From Dyella ginsengisoli LA-4 (GTDB taxonomy: Bacteria > Pseudomonadota > Gammaproteobacteria > Xanthomonadales > Rhodanobacteraceae): a stretch of DNA of 64,000 bases. The position numbers were made by a program, and so were the translations under genes. Shown here piece after piece: positions 40,523-49,476 of the stretch. Numbering within the stretch: the stretch's first letter is position 1; every line of letters begins with the position of its first letter. A model generated the notes under the pieces. The model had not been told where the DNA came from. It did not search any database and saw only the letters and a program-made list of their open reading frames with translations. The stretch spans positions 1-64,000 of the forward strand of contig NZ_AMSF01000017.1 in the NCBI RefSeq assembly GCF_000334915.1, in the 5' to 3' direction.

Positions 40523-42031
40523 TCAGGGCCGCTGACCGGCCGGATAGGGAAACAGCTTGACCAGCGGCACGGAGACGCCGTCGTCGCCCATCACGCGGCA
40601 GTGCGTGCGGTCGAGCTGGCGCGGGTCCTCCAGCCCGCAGCTGTGCGCGATGATGCCCACCTCGTGCATCACGTTGCGCGCGTAGTTGGCCACCTTCTCG
40701 CGCTTGTCCATCACCACCAGCCCGCGCTGCAGCTTCGGGTTCTGCGTGGTGATGCCGGTCGGGCAGGTGTTGCGGTTGCACTGCAGCGACTGGATGCAGC
40801 CCAGCGACAGCATGAAGCCGCGCGCGGAATTGACGAAGTCCGCGCCCATCGCCAGCGCCCAGGCCACGTCGTAGGCAGTGATGCACTTGCCCGAGCAGAC
40901 CACCTTGATGCGCTCGCGCAGCCCGCGCGCGATCAGGGTGTTGACCAGTTCCGGCAGCGCCTCGCGCAGCGGCAGGCCGACGCCTTCCATCAGGGTCTGC
41001 GGTGCCGCGCCGGTGCCACCTTCGGCGCCGTCGACGATGATGAAATCCGGCGCGCTCTCGATACCGCGCCGGTCGATCTCGTCGCACAGCTGCTCGATCC
41101 AGGCCATGCCGCCGAACACTGCCTTGAAGCCGGTCGGCTTGCCGGTGAGCTCGCGGATGTGCGCGGTGGCGTCCATCAGCTCGGCGACGTTGCCGATGTC
41201 CAGGTGGCGGTTGGGGCTCTGCGAATCGGTACCGACCGGGATGCCGCGGATCGCCGCGATCTCCGGCGTCACCTTGGCCGCCGGCAGCAGCCCGCCCATG
41301 CCGGGCTTGGCGCCCTGGCCGAGCTTGATCGAGACCATCTTCACCTGCTTGTGGGCGCACACCGCCTTGAGCTTGTCGTCGTCCAGCCGTCCGTCCGGCG
41401 TGCGCACGCCGTACTTGGCCGTGCCGATCTCGAAGACGATGTCGCAACCACCCTCCAGGTGGTACGGCGCCAGCCCGCCCTCGCCGGTGTCCATCCAGAT
41501 GCCGGCCTGCGCCGCGCCCATCGACAGCGCGCGCACCGCCGGCGCCGACAGCGCGCCGAAGCTCATCGCCGAGATGTTGAAGAACGCCGCATGGTCGTAC
41601 GGCTCTCGGGCATAGGGACCGATCCGCAGCGGCTTCGGCTTGATGTGCCGGTCGCCCAGCGCGGGAAACGGCGCGTTGACGAAGAACGGCACGCCTTCGG
41701 TATGCAGGTCGCGGGTGGAGCCGAACGCATTGGTGTTCTCGGCGTTCTTCGCCGCGCGGTACACCCAGACCCGCTCGGCGCGGTTGAACGGCAGCTCCTC
41801 GCGGTCGCTGGAATACAGGTACTGCCGGAAGAACTCGCCCAGGCGCAGGAAGCCGTAACGGAAATGCCCGATCACCGGGAAGTTGCGCAACACCGAATTG
41901 GACGTCTGGTTGCGGTCGACGAACCAGGTCACCAGCACCACCAGCACCGCAGCCACCAGCAGCAGCAGGGTCAGCGCGGCGAACACCTCCACCACCACGA
42001 CCAGCCAATGCGCGAATCCAGACGTCTCCAT
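40523..42031 (-). CDS. FMN-binding glutamate synthase family protein
   Basis: 502 residues. An N-terminal membrane anchor (about 8-36) is followed by the FMN-binding synthase domain of GltB: FNISAMSFGALSAPAVRALS, TGEGGLAPYH, VSIKLGQGAKPGMGG, DGAEGGTGAAP, and the 3Fe-4S Cys set in LGCIQSLQCNRNTCPTGI. It lacks the glutamine amidotransferase and GXGXG domains of full GltB, so it is not by itself a glutamate synthase; archaeal-type stand-alone members are known, and the substrate of this bacterial membrane version is unknown. The stop lies next to the YCII pseudogene. Confidence 0.9.
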   Translation of the reverse strand: METSGFAHWLVVVVEVFAALTLLLLVAAVLVVLVTWFVDRNQTSNSVLRNFPVIGHFRYGFLRLGEFFRQYLYSSDREELPFNRAERVWVYRAAKNAENTNAFGSTRDLHTEGVPFFVNAPFPALGDRHIKPKPLRIGPYAREPYDHAAFFNISAMSFGALSAPAVRALSMGAAQAGIWMDTGEGGLAPYHLEGGCDIVFEIGTAKYGVRTPDGRLDDDKLKAVCAHKQVKMVSIKLGQGAKPGMGGLLPAAKVTPEIAAIRGIPVGTDSQSPNRHLDIGNVAELMDATAHIRELTGKPTGFKAVFGGMAWIEQLCDEIDRRGIESAPDFIIVDGAEGGTGAAPQTLMEGVGLPLREALPELVNTLIARGLRERIKVVCSGKCITAYDVAWALAMGADFVNSARGFMLSLGCIQSLQCNRNTCPTGITTQNPKLQRGLVVMDKREKVANYARNVMHEVGIIAHSCGLEDPRQLDRTHCRVMGDDGVSVPLVKLFPYPAGQRP

Positions 42032-42074
42032 CCCTGCCTCCGTTGTCTTGCGTGAGAATGCTTGCCGAGCGCGA

Positions 42075-43265
42075 TCAGTCCTGCGGCAGCTCCACCTTCA
42101 GTGCCGCGGCGGCGCGGATCGCCTTGGCCTTGGCGGCATCGATGCTTTCGTCGCGGGCCAGCGTCACCGCCATGCGCCGGCGGCCCTTCACCGCCGGCTT
42201 GCCGAAGATGCGCAGTTGCGTGTCCGGCTCGGCCAGCGCCTCGGCCACGCCGAAATACCGCGGCGCCACGCCCTCGCCCTCCACCAGCTTCGCGCAGGAC
42301 GCGGACGGACCGAACTGGCGGATCGCCGGCACCGGCAGACCGAGGATGGCGCGCGCGTGCAGGGCGAATTCGGACAGGTCCTGCGAGACCAGGGTGACCA
42401 GGCCGGTGTCGTGCGGGCGCGGGCTGACCTCGGAGAAGATCACCGCGTCGCCCTTGACGAAGAACTCCACGCCGAACACGCCCCAGCCGCCCAGCGCGGC
42501 GGTGATCGCCTCGGCCTGGCGCTGCGCGTCGGCCAGCGCCGCATCGCTCATCGGCTGCGGCTGCCAGGACTCGCGGTAGTCGCCGTCTTCCTGGCGGTGG
42601 CCGATCGGCGCGCAGAAGCTGGTGCCGTCGCGGTGGCGCACGGTCAGCAGGGTGATCTCGTAGTCGAAATCGACGAAGCCCTCGACGATCACCCGGCCCT
42701 TGCCCGCGCGGCCGCCGGACTGTGCGTAGTCCCACGCGGCCTCGAGCTGCGAGGCGTCGCGCACCACGCTCTGGCCCTTGCCGGACGAACTCATCACCGG
42801 CTTGACCACGAACGGAAAGCCCAGCGTCTCGGCCGCGGCGCGGTACTGCGTCTCGTCATCGCAGAAGCGGTAGGGCGAGGTCGGCAGCTGCAGCTCTTCG
42901 GCGGCCAGCCGGCGGATGCCTTCGCGGTCCATCGTCAGCCAGGCCGCGCGCGCGGTCGGAATCACCTTCAGCCCGCCCTGTTCCAGTTCCACCAGCGTCG
43001 GCGTGTGGATCGCCTCGATCTCCGGCACCACCAGGTCCGGCTGCTCGGCCTCGATCACCGAGCGCAGGGCCGCGCCATCCAGCATGTCGATCACGTGGCT
43101 GCGATGCGCCACCTGCATCGCCGGCGCATCGGCGTAGCGGTCCACCGCGATCACCTCCACCGCGAAGCGCTGCAGCTCGATCGCCACCTCCTTGCCCAGC
43201 TCGCCGGAACCGAGCAGGAGCACGCGCAGCGCGCGGCGGGAGAGAGGTGTACCGAACGGCTTCAT
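42075..43265 (-). CDS. purT: Formate-dependent phosphoribosylglycinamide formyltransferase
   Basis: 396 residues, the usual PurT length. ATP-grasp enzyme that makes formyl-GAR from GAR, formate and ATP (step 3 of purine synthesis). Visible features are [19 protein letters not shown], the substrate region [32 protein letters not shown] (ATP-grasp P-loop), [23 protein letters not shown] with the metal ligands, and [20 protein letters not shown] at 43265. It lies 43 bases upstream of the glutamate-synthase-like gene on the same strand, possibly co-transcribed. Confidence 0.96.
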   Translation of the reverse strand: MKPFGTPLSRRALRVLLLGSGELGKEVAIELQRFAVEVIAVDRYADAPAMQVAHRSHVIDMLDGAALRSVIEAEQPDLVVPEIEAIHTPTLVELEQGGLKVIPTARAAWLTMDREGIRRLAAEELQLPTSPYRFCDDETQYRAAAETLGFPFVVKPVMSSSGKGQSVVRDASQLEAAWDYAQSGGRAGKGRVIVEGFVDFDYEITLLTVRHRDGTSFCAPIGHRQEDGDYRESWQPQPMSDAALADAQRQAEAITAALGGWGVFGVEFFVKGDAVIFSEVSPRPHDTGLVTLVSQDLSEFALHARAILGLPVPAIRQFGPSASCAKLVEGEGVAPRYFGVAEALAEPDTQLRIFGKPAVKGRRRMAVTLARDESIDAAKAKAIRAAAALKVELPQD

Positions 43266-43378
43266 GGGGCAATCTCCAGGCGGGGGTGACCCCGCATTCT
43301 AATGCCCGCTGCACCGCGCATTGACGGATCCTGCGCGACACGCTCCACTGACCGTACCGTTCGGCCCAAGAGCGATCC

Positions 43379-44896
43379 ATGCGCCTGACTGCAGTCATGC
43401 TGCTGTACATCGGCCTGGCCGGCCTGTCCCTGGCCCACTCCGCGGCCGACACGCGCCCACCGCACCAGACCACCTGGATGACGGTGCTGATCGACGGCCG
43501 CAAGATCGGTTCGCTGCGCGTGGACCGGGACTTCGACGGCGCACGGATCACCACCACGCAGACTTTGTCGATCGAGCTGCTTCGCGCCGGCAAGCCACTG
43601 CGGCTGCAGAGCGTGATCGGCACCACGGAAGGCATCGACGGCGAGCCGCTGGGGTTTTCCGCAACCAGCGCGCTGTCCTCGGTCGACAACACGGTCGCGG
43701 CCAAACGCCTGGATCCTGGCACGTTCGAGGTCACCACCAGCGTCGGTGGACAGCACCGCGTGGGCAAGGTCACGCTGCCGCCGGGCACGCTGATGTTCGA
43801 CGGCCAGCGCCGTGCAATGAAGGCGGCCGCGGGAGAAAAAGGGACTACCTACCAGCTGCGCCAGTTCGACCCGGTCAGCCAGCAGATCATGCAGGTGGAG
43901 ATGCAGGTGATCGGGCCGGAGACCGTAAACCTGCCCGACGGCTCGCGCACGCTCAGCCACCAGCGCCAGCGGCTGCGCCTGCCGAACGGGGACCAGGTCG
44001 TCGACCTCTGGCTGGATGACCAGGGCATCGCGCAGAAGGGCGAGCTGCAACTGCTCGGCCAGCGACTGGACATGCTTGCCTGCGACAAGGCGTGCGCGCT
44101 GGCGCCGGTGCAGAGCGTGGACATGTTCCGCACGGCGATGGTGGAGTCGCCGCGACCGCTCACGGTGAACCTGCGCGCCGTGCCGCTGACCTACCGGATC
44201 AGGCTGGGCAAGGCAGCCACCGGGCTGCTCATCCAGACCGACGAACAGGACGTCCGCCCGATCGACGCCCGCGAGGTGTTCGTGGACGTCCATCGCGCGC
44301 AGGCTGGCAAGGAGGCTGGCCCGGTACCGGCGGACACCGCCGCCAATCCCTGGGTGCAGTCCGATGCACCGGCGATTGCCGACCTCGCGGCCAAGGTGGT
44401 CGGGCATGTGCACGATCCGCGCGACAAGATGCGCCGGCTGCGCATGTTCGTCAGTGGCTACGTGACCGAGCACGGGCTGGACGTGGGCTACGCCTCGGCG
44501 CTCGAGGTGCTGAAGAACCGCCGGGGCGACTGCACGGAATTCGCCGTGCTGCTCGCCGCGCTCGCGCGCGCGCAGGGCATTCCGACCCGGGTGGTGACCG
44601 GCATGGTCTACGCCGACCGCTACGCCGGTACCTTGCGGGTATTCGTTCCGCACGCGTGGGTGCAGTCCTGGGTGGACGGCCGCTGGGAGAGCTACGACGC
44701 CGCGCTGCGCCAGTTCGACTCGACCCACATCGCGCTCACCACCGGCGATGGCGACCCGTCGCGGTACTTCAGTGCCACCCAGTTGTTCGGGCAACTGAAG
44801 ATCGAAAGCGTGCGCCCCAGCAACGAGTTCAACCCACCGGTATCGCCCCCGACCGCCCCGCCACCGACGACGGGTACGCCCACGGGCCGCGGCTAG
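43379..44896 (+). CDS. Secreted transglutaminase-like protein
   Basis: 505 residues. Signal peptide to about residue 22 (AHSAADT). A long N-terminal beta-rich part (about 25-300) is followed by a transglutaminase-like cysteine-protease domain: Cys385 in NRRGDCTEFAVLLAALARAQG (quoted in part: RRGDCTEFAVLLAAL), His425 in FVPHAWVQSW and Asp440 in WESYDAALR, the expected triad. The C-terminus is Pro/Thr-rich. Such proteins act in the periplasm as peptidases, amidases or amide-crosslinkers; the substrate is unknown. It is divergent from purT across 113 bases. Confidence 0.88.
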   Translation: MRLTAVMLLYIGLAGLSLAHSAADTRPPHQTTWMTVLIDGRKIGSLRVDRDFDGARITTTQTLSIELLRAGKPLRLQSVIGTTEGIDGEPLGFSATSALSSVDNTVAAKRLDPGTFEVTTSVGGQHRVGKVTLPPGTLMFDGQRRAMKAAAGEKGTTYQLRQFDPVSQQIMQVEMQVIGPETVNLPDGSRTLSHQRQRLRLPNGDQVVDLWLDDQGIAQKGELQLLGQRLDMLACDKACALAPVQSVDMFRTAMVESPRPLTVNLRAVPLTYRIRLGKAATGLLIQTDEQDVRPIDAREVFVDVHRAQAGKEAGPVPADTAANPWVQSDAPAIADLAAKVVGHVHDPRDKMRRLRMFVSGYVTEHGLDVGYASALEVLKNRRGDCTEFAVLLAALARAQGIPTRVVTGMVYADRYAGTLRVFVPHAWVQSWVDGRWESYDAALRQFDSTHIALTTGDGDPSRYFSATQLFGQLKIESVRPSNEFNPPVSPPTAPPPTTGTPTGRG

Positions 44897-44904
44897 CACT
44901 TGCA

Positions 44905-44927
44905 TTAGATATCTTTTTGATATCAAA
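44905..44927. promoter_or_regulatory. Paired GATATC palindromes (probable RHH operator)
   Basis: AGATATCT (44907-44914) and TTTGATATCAAA (44916-44927), both perfect palindromes. Their GATATC cores are 11 bases apart, one helical turn. They lie 30-50 bases before the SPFH gene in an AT-rich patch that stands out from the GC-rich surroundings. Adjacent half-sites one turn apart are typical for Arc/MetJ-type ribbon-helix-helix dimers, and such a protein is encoded three genes on (45915-46100). Autoregulation is inference. Confidence 0.6.
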
Positions 44928-44956
44928 TCTCCCCAAATCAGAGGGAGAGAAGTGTC

Positions 44957-45826
44957 ATGAACGAGCGTCAGGGGTTTTCCATTGCAGGCATCCCGTTCGT
45001 GGTGGTTTGCCTGGTCGTGGCCGGCTTCGGCATCAGCCAGCTGATCGGCCTGAAAGATGGCGGCGCTCCGGGGACGCCGCTGTTCCTGGGCGTCGGACTG
45101 CTGGTGCTGGACGGATTTCTGGTCAAGGGGTTCTTCCAGGTCGCACCGAACGAGGGCCAGGTCCTGCAGCTGTTCGGCAAGTACGCCGGCACCGTGCGCG
45201 ATGAGGGCCTGCGCTGGACCAACCCGTTCTACAGCCGGCGTCGCGTCTCGCTGCGCGTGCGCAACTTCGAGAGCGGCAAACTGAAGGTCAACGACAGCGA
45301 CGGCAACCCGATCGAGATCGCCGCGGTGGTGGTGTGGCAGGTGCTGGACACGGCCGAGGCGGTGTTCTGCGTCGACGACTACGAGAACTTCGTGCACATC
45401 CAGAGCGAATCGGCACTGCGCCAGATGGCGCAGAACTACCCGTACGACGCGCACGACGACAAGAAGCCCTCGCTGCGCAGCCACGGCGAGGTAATCAACA
45501 ACCACCTGCGCGACGAGATCCAGGCGCGGCTGGAGAAGGCCGGCGTGCAGGTGATCGAGGCGCGCATCAGCCATCTGGCCTACGCCCAGGAAATCGCCCA
45601 GGCGATGCTGCAGCGCCAGCAGGCCAACGCCATCGTCGCGGCGCGCGAGCGCATCGTCGAGGGCGCCGTGGGCATGGTGGCGATGGCGCTCGACCGGCTG
45701 CGCGAACAGGGCGTGGTGGAGCTGGACGAAGAGCGCAAGGCCGCCATGGTCAGCAACCTGCTGGTGGTGCTGTGCGGCGACCGCGCGACCCAGCCGGTGG
45801 TCAACGCCGGCAGCCTCTACAACTGA
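44957..45826 (+). CDS. SPFH-domain membrane protein
   Basis: 289 residues. Two membrane segments near the N-terminus (about 10-30 and 41-61), then an SPFH/Band-7 domain: [33 protein letters not shown] (quoted in part: [20 protein letters not shown]), [19 protein letters not shown], and a C-terminal helical part [29 protein letters not shown] proteins oligomerise as membrane scaffolds. This subgroup differs from HflK/HflC and QmcA in length. GGGAGAGA before the ATG. First gene of a three-gene cluster with a 23-residue peptide and an Arc-like repressor. Confidence 0.88.
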   Translation: MNERQGFSIAGIPFVVVCLVVAGFGISQLIGLKDGGAPGTPLFLGVGLLVLDGFLVKGFFQVAPNEGQVLQLFGKYAGTVRDEGLRWTNPFYSRRRVSLRVRNFESGKLKVNDSDGNPIEIAAVVVWQVLDTAEAVFCVDDYENFVHIQSESALRQMAQNYPYDAHDDKKPSLRSHGEVINNHLRDEIQARLEKAGVQVIEARISHLAYAQEIAQAMLQRQQANAIVAARERIVEGAVGMVAMALDRLREQGVVELDEERKAAMVSNLLVVLCGDRATQPVVNAGSLYN

Positions 45827-45838
45827 AGGAGCGGAAAC

Positions 45839-45910
45839 ATGTACGCAGTCACAGTCGTATTGATCGTGCTGGTCGCCGTCATGGCATCACGACGCCATCG
45901 TACCCGTTAG
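45839..45910 (+). CDS. 23-residue membrane micropeptide
   Basis: ATG TAC GCA ... TAG encodes [20 protein letters not shown] plus TR and one more residue (23 in all). AAGGAG lies 9 bases before the ATG, a strong ribosome site, 12 bases after the SPFH stop. The whole length up to residue 17 is hydrophobic, then Arg/His-rich, the layout of a single-pass membrane peptide with a cytoplasmic positive tail. It stands between the SPFH gene and the Arc-like gene, with 4 bases to the next ATG. Too short for usual gene finders; no known family. Confidence 0.6.
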   Translation: MYAVTVVLIVLVAVMASRRHRTR

Positions 45911-45914
45911 GCGC

Positions 45915-46100
45915 ATGGCGGCAGAGAAAAAAGCCTATCCCCTGCGGATCAGCGCGGCCGTGCTCGAAGCGGTGCAGCGCTGGTCCGAGGACGAACTGCG
46001 CAGCGTCAACGCGCAGATCGAGTACCTGCTGCGTGATGCCCTGCGCAAGGCCGGCCGGCTCAAGCCGGCCAGGCCCGAGCCGGTGGAAGACGACGAATAG
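45915..46100 (+). CDS. Arc-like ribbon-helix-helix DNA-binding protein
   Basis: 61 residues. [20 protein letters not shown] (beta strand then first helix) followed by [20 protein letters not shown] (second helix) is the Arc/MetJ RHH pattern, with the N-x-Q-I-E-Y-L-L signature. Such proteins are dimeric DNA-binding repressors, often autoregulators or antitoxins. Four bases after the micropeptide stop. A toxin partner is not seen; the likely target is the paired GATATC site before the SPFH gene. Confidence 0.8.
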   Translation: MAAEKKAYPLRISAAVLEAVQRWSEDELRSVNAQIEYLLRDALRKAGRLKPARPEPVEDDE

Positions 46101-46110
46101 GGAGATTCCC

Positions 46111-47454
46111 GTGCAGAACCGAGTGATGCAGGCTTGCCTGCTGCTGGTCGCCACGTTGGCGGGAGCCCCGGCCCACGCCAGGGCCGATGACCCCGCCGCA
46201 CTATGCCGCAGCCGAAGTGCCGCCGTGCTCGAGGCGCTGCACGGAGGCCGCTACGCCGATGCCACCCGGCATTTCGACGCGCGCATGTCCGCCGCCCTGC
46301 CCGTCTCGAAGCTGGCCGAGGTATGGAGCACGATGCTGCCGGCCAAGGTCGGCGGGTTCGTGTCGGGCGGATCGCCGGACGTGACCCGGGCCGGGGGCAT
46401 GCCGGTGGTGCAGACTCCACTGCATTTCGAGCGGGGCGCGCTGATGATGCGGGTCGCCTGCCAGCCGGACGGCAGCATTGGCGGCCTGTTCTTCGCGCCG
46501 CTGCCCGCCGAAGCCGATGCGTCGCCCCCCGCTGCCGCCCCGCCGCACGGCATGCGCGAGGTGGCAGTGGACGTGCCCTCGCCGCCCGGCAAGCTGCCGG
46601 GCGTGCTTACCCTGCCGGCGGGCAAGGGACCGTTCCCGGCCGCCGTGCTGGTGGCCGGCTCCGGCCCGAACGACATGGACGAGACGATCGGCCCGAACAA
46701 GCCATTGCGCGACATCGCGCTCGGGCTGGCCGAAGCAGGCATCGCCACGCTGCGCTACGACAAGCGCACCCATGCCTACGGATCGCAACTGGCCGGCCAG
46801 CCGATCACCATCGACCAGGAGGTGACCGACGATGCGCTGGCCGCTCTGCGCCAGCTGCGCACGCTGCCGCATGTCGATCCCTCGCGCACCTTCGTGGTCG
46901 GCCACAGTCTGGGGGCGCTCATGGCGCCGCGTATCGCGCAGAGGGACGGCCATCTCGCCGGCGCGGTGCTGCTGGCCGCTCCCGAGCGCATGAACCTGGA
47001 ACTGGTGATCCACCAGATGCGCTACATCGAAAGCCTCGGCGGCGCCTACGCGGCGACCGGCAGGCAGATCCCCGCGGTGGAAGCCGCGCGCGACGCGATG
47101 GCCAAGGCCGACCCCGGGCATCCTCCGCAGGGCCTGTTCTTCCATGCTCCGGCCGCCTACTGGCTCAGCCTGCGCGACTACGATGCGATCGACACGGCCC
47201 GCGCCCTCCACCTGCCACTGCTGGTGCTGCAGGGGCTGGCCGACTACCAGGTCGGGCCGGACTTCGCGCGCTGGCAGCAGTCGTTCCGTGGCAGCCATCG
47301 CGTGAGCCTGCACGGCTACCCGGGGCTGAGCCATCTGTTCATGCCGGCCGGCACGCCACCGTCGCCGGCCGACTACGGCAAGGCCGGACACGTCGACCCG
47401 GCAGTGATACGCGACATGGCGACCTGGATGCTCGGCCGGCACGCCGTGCGCTGA
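46111..47454 (+). CDS. Secreted alpha/beta hydrolase with N-terminal DUF3887-like domain
   Basis: 447 residues from a GTG with GGGAGA six bases upstream. Signal peptide to about residue 25 (APAHARA). An N-terminal DUF3887-like domain (about 30-130) precedes the hydrolase: VLVAGSGPNDMDETIGPNKP gives the oxyanion region, nucleophile Ser266 in VVGHSLGAL, and a late His in PGLSHLFMP. Similar enzymes act on esters in the periplasm. Starts 10 bases after the Arc-like gene, so it may be read with that cluster. Confidence 0.85.
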   Translation: MQNRVMQACLLLVATLAGAPAHARADDPAALCRSRSAAVLEALHGGRYADATRHFDARMSAALPVSKLAEVWSTMLPAKVGGFVSGGSPDVTRAGGMPVVQTPLHFERGALMMRVACQPDGSIGGLFFAPLPAEADASPPAAAPPHGMREVAVDVPSPPGKLPGVLTLPAGKGPFPAAVLVAGSGPNDMDETIGPNKPLRDIALGLAEAGIATLRYDKRTHAYGSQLAGQPITIDQEVTDDALAALRQLRTLPHVDPSRTFVVGHSLGALMAPRIAQRDGHLAGAVLLAAPERMNLELVIHQMRYIESLGGAYAATGRQIPAVEAARDAMAKADPGHPPQGLFFHAPAAYWLSLRDYDAIDTARALHLPLLVLQGLADYQVGPDFARWQQSFRGSHRVSLHGYPGLSHLFMPAGTPPSPADYGKAGHVDPAVIRDMATWMLGRHAVR

Positions 47455-47475
47455 CACGCCCGGCGCTGCCCGGCA

Positions 47476-47871
47476 TCAACGCGCGGCCAGGCCAGCGGCG
47501 TGCAGATCCGGAAGAGTCAGCACTTTCGCCGGTCCCTCGCCGCCCTGCACCAGCAGACGATCGCCGGCACGCGCGATCGAATCGACCTCGCCCAGGCCAT
47601 CGTCGGCGCCCAGCCGCTGCAGCGGCGCGCCGGTGCGCGCGTCGTAGACCACCAGCTCGTGCGACGAGCGATCCGCCACCAGCAGCCAGTCGCGCTGGGC
47701 GTCCTGCCAACGGACCAGCCGGTTCACCTGCGCGTCACCGCGCGACGGCGCATCGGACGGACCGGCCGACACCAGCCAGAGCCCCGCCAGCACGGCCAGT
47801 ACGGCCAGAGCGGGCATCAGGGTGCTGTGCCATGCGCGCGTGGTCGGGATCGGGTGGGCAATTGCGGCCAT
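47476..47871 (-). CDS. Hypothetical membrane-anchored protein
   Basis: 131 residues. One membrane helix near residues 17-37 (STLMPALAVLAVLAGLWLVSA) with the rest probably periplasmic. The C-terminal part (WLLVADRSSHELVVYDARTGAPLQRLG, quoted in part: LLVADRSSHELVVYDARTG) resembles a single beta-propeller blade. No family is recognised. It is convergent with the hydrolase gene and 40 bases from DUF423. Confidence 0.6.
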   Translation of the reverse strand: MAAIAHPIPTTRAWHSTLMPALAVLAVLAGLWLVSAGPSDAPSRGDAQVNRLVRWQDAQRDWLLVADRSSHELVVYDARTGAPLQRLGADDGLGEVDSIARAGDRLLVQGGEGPAKVLTLPDLHAAGLAAR

Positions 47872-47911
47872 GGCGCAAGCCTGCGCCGCCCCGGTGACAG
47901 GGCGATGACGG

Positions 47912-48331
47912 TCAGGACCGCTCCGACAGGCTCAGCGAGCGGCCCAGTGCTATCCAGCCGACGACAAAACCGATTCCGCCCAGCGGGGTGATCGCACCGA
48001 ACCAGCGCGGTGCCCCGAGGGCCATCGCGTAGAGGCTGCCGCTGAACAGCACGATGCCGACCACGAAGGCCACTTCGGCCACGCGCCCGGCCCGCCCGCG
48101 TCCGGCGTGGACAGCCAGCGCCAGCGCCAGCGCGTGCCACAACTGGTATTCCACCGCGGTGTGCCACCACTCCATCGCGGCGGCATCGAGCCGGCCGCGC
48201 AGGGCGTGCGCTCCGAAGGCGCCCAGCAGCACGCCACCGGCACCGGCAAACACCACCCACCACGCGGCGCCGCGGGCGGCAGGATGTCGCAGGCTCCTGC
48301 GTTTTCCAACGTCGTGCGGGTCAGTGCTCAT
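47912..48331 (-). CDS. DUF423 family inner-membrane protein
   Basis: 139 residues with four expected membrane segments. The DUF423 pattern is present: FGAHALRG, MEWWHTAVEYQLWHALAL, FSGSLYAMAL and GAPRWFGAITPLGGIGFVVGWIAL. Function unknown; the E. coli member is YgdD. Its ATG is only 21 bases from the divergent SCO1 ATG, so the two share an extremely short divergent region. Confidence 0.88.
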   Translation of the reverse strand: MSTDPHDVGKRRSLRHPAARGAAWWVVFAGAGGVLLGAFGAHALRGRLDAAAMEWWHTAVEYQLWHALALALAVHAGRGRAGRVAEVAFVVGIVLFSGSLYAMALGAPRWFGAITPLGGIGFVVGWIALGRSLSLSERS

Positions 48332-48352
48332 GGGCTGGCGTATGCTGGAAAG

Positions 48353-48991
48353 ATGTCGACCTCCGATTCTCGCATGAAGCCATCCACCCTCCTCCGCTGG
48401 CTGCTCGTGTCGCTGCTGGTGGCCGCGGCCGCGCTGCTCGCCGGTTGCCAGCACGACGAGCCCCTGCCATTCCGGCTGACCCAGGTCAGCGGGCACATGC
48501 CCGACCTCGACTTCCACCTGGTCAACGACGAGGGCAAGCCGGTGACCGCGGCGGACTACCGCGGCAAGGTCAACCTGCTGTACTTCGGCTACACGCATTG
48601 CCCGGACGTCTGCCCGCTGACGCTGGCACACCTGCACGTGGTGATGCAGCGGCTGGGGCCCTTGGCCGACGGTGCGCGCATCCTGTTCGTCTCGGTCGAC
48701 CCGGCCCGCGACACGCCGGCGGTGATGCACGCCTACGTCAATGCTTTCGACAAGCGTGCGGTCGGCCTGACCGGCTCGGCCGCGGACGTCGAGGCGCTGG
48801 TCAAGCGCTATCGCGCCTCGTTCAGCCGTGAGCCCGCCCAGGGAGACGGCAACTACGAGGTCAGCCACAGCTCGGCCATCTACATCTTCGATGCCGAGGG
48901 CCATGCCCGCCTGCTCGCCACTCCGGCCGATTCGCAGGACAGCCTGGTCCACGACCTGCATCTGCTGCTTGCCCCTGGAGTGAAATCATGA
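48353..48991 (+). CDS. SCO1/SenC family lipoprotein
   Basis: 212 residues. A lipobox (LLAGC, Cys32) makes it a lipoprotein; the thioredoxin-like domain has the copper ligands Cys83 and Cys87 in THCPDVCPLT and His172 in EVSHSSAIY. Such proteins deliver copper to the CuA site of cytochrome c oxidase. It overlaps the PCuAC gene that follows (ATGA) and lies near a CtaG gene, consistent with copper-oxidase assembly. GGAA lies 6 bases before the ATG; the ATG at 48374 is an alternative start. Confidence 0.9.
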   Translation: MSTSDSRMKPSTLLRWLLVSLLVAAAALLAGCQHDEPLPFRLTQVSGHMPDLDFHLVNDEGKPVTAADYRGKVNLLYFGYTHCPDVCPLTLAHLHVVMQRLGPLADGARILFVSVDPARDTPAVMHAYVNAFDKRAVGLTGSAADVEALVKRYRASFSREPAQGDGNYEVSHSSAIYIFDAEGHARLLATPADSQDSLVHDLHLLLAPGVKS

Positions 48992-49464
48992 AGGCACGCC
49001 CCTACGCCACCCTGATCGCCGGCCTGCTGATGGCTGGCGCCGCCCATGCCGACCAGGCCTCGCAGATCCGCGCCGAGCAAGCCTGGATCCGCGTGATGCC
49101 CGCCGGACTGCCCGCCGGTGGCTACGTCACCCTGCACAACGGCGGTGACGAAGCCGCTGCGCTGACCGGCGCGAGCAGCCCGGACTACGGCCACGTGATG
49201 CTGCACGAGAGCACCACCGAGGGCGGCATGGGGCGGATGAAGATGATCGAGAAACTGGCGATCCCCGCCCACGGCGAAGTCGCCCTGGCGCCGGGCGGCT
49301 ACCACCTCATGCTGATGCACGGCTCGGCCTCGGTGCATGCCGGAGTGCAGGTGCCGGTGACCCTGCAGTTCGCGGACGGCTCGAAAACCACCGTGCAGTT
49401 CCTGGCGCGCCCGGCCAACGCGGTTGATGCCGGTCCGGAATCGGCAACCGGCCACGACCACTGA
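48988..49464 (+). CDS. Periplasmic copper chaperone PCu(A)C
   Basis: 158 residues. Signal peptide to about residue 20 (GAAHA). Met/His copper set: MLHES, GGMGRMKM and YHLMLMHG, matching the H(M)X10MX21HXM pattern. Methionine-rich. It carries Cu(I) to CuA of cytochrome oxidase with SCO. Start overlaps the SCO stop (ATGA). His-Asp-His tail at the C-terminus (GHDH). Confidence 0.9.
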   Translation: MKARPYATLIAGLLMAGAAHADQASQIRAEQAWIRVMPAGLPAGGYVTLHNGGDEAAALTGASSPDYGHVMLHESTTEGGMGRMKMIEKLAIPAHGEVALAPGGYHLMLMHGSASVHAGVQVPVTLQFADGSKTTVQFLARPANAVDAGPESATGHDH

Positions 49465-49476
49465 GTCGCTGCGGGA

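Noticed and set aside
45915-46100. Antitoxin of a classical toxin-antitoxin pair
   Set aside because: Neither neighbour is a toxin-like protein: one side is a 23-residue membrane peptide, the other a secreted hydrolase with a signal peptide. The RHH protein is better read as an autoregulator.
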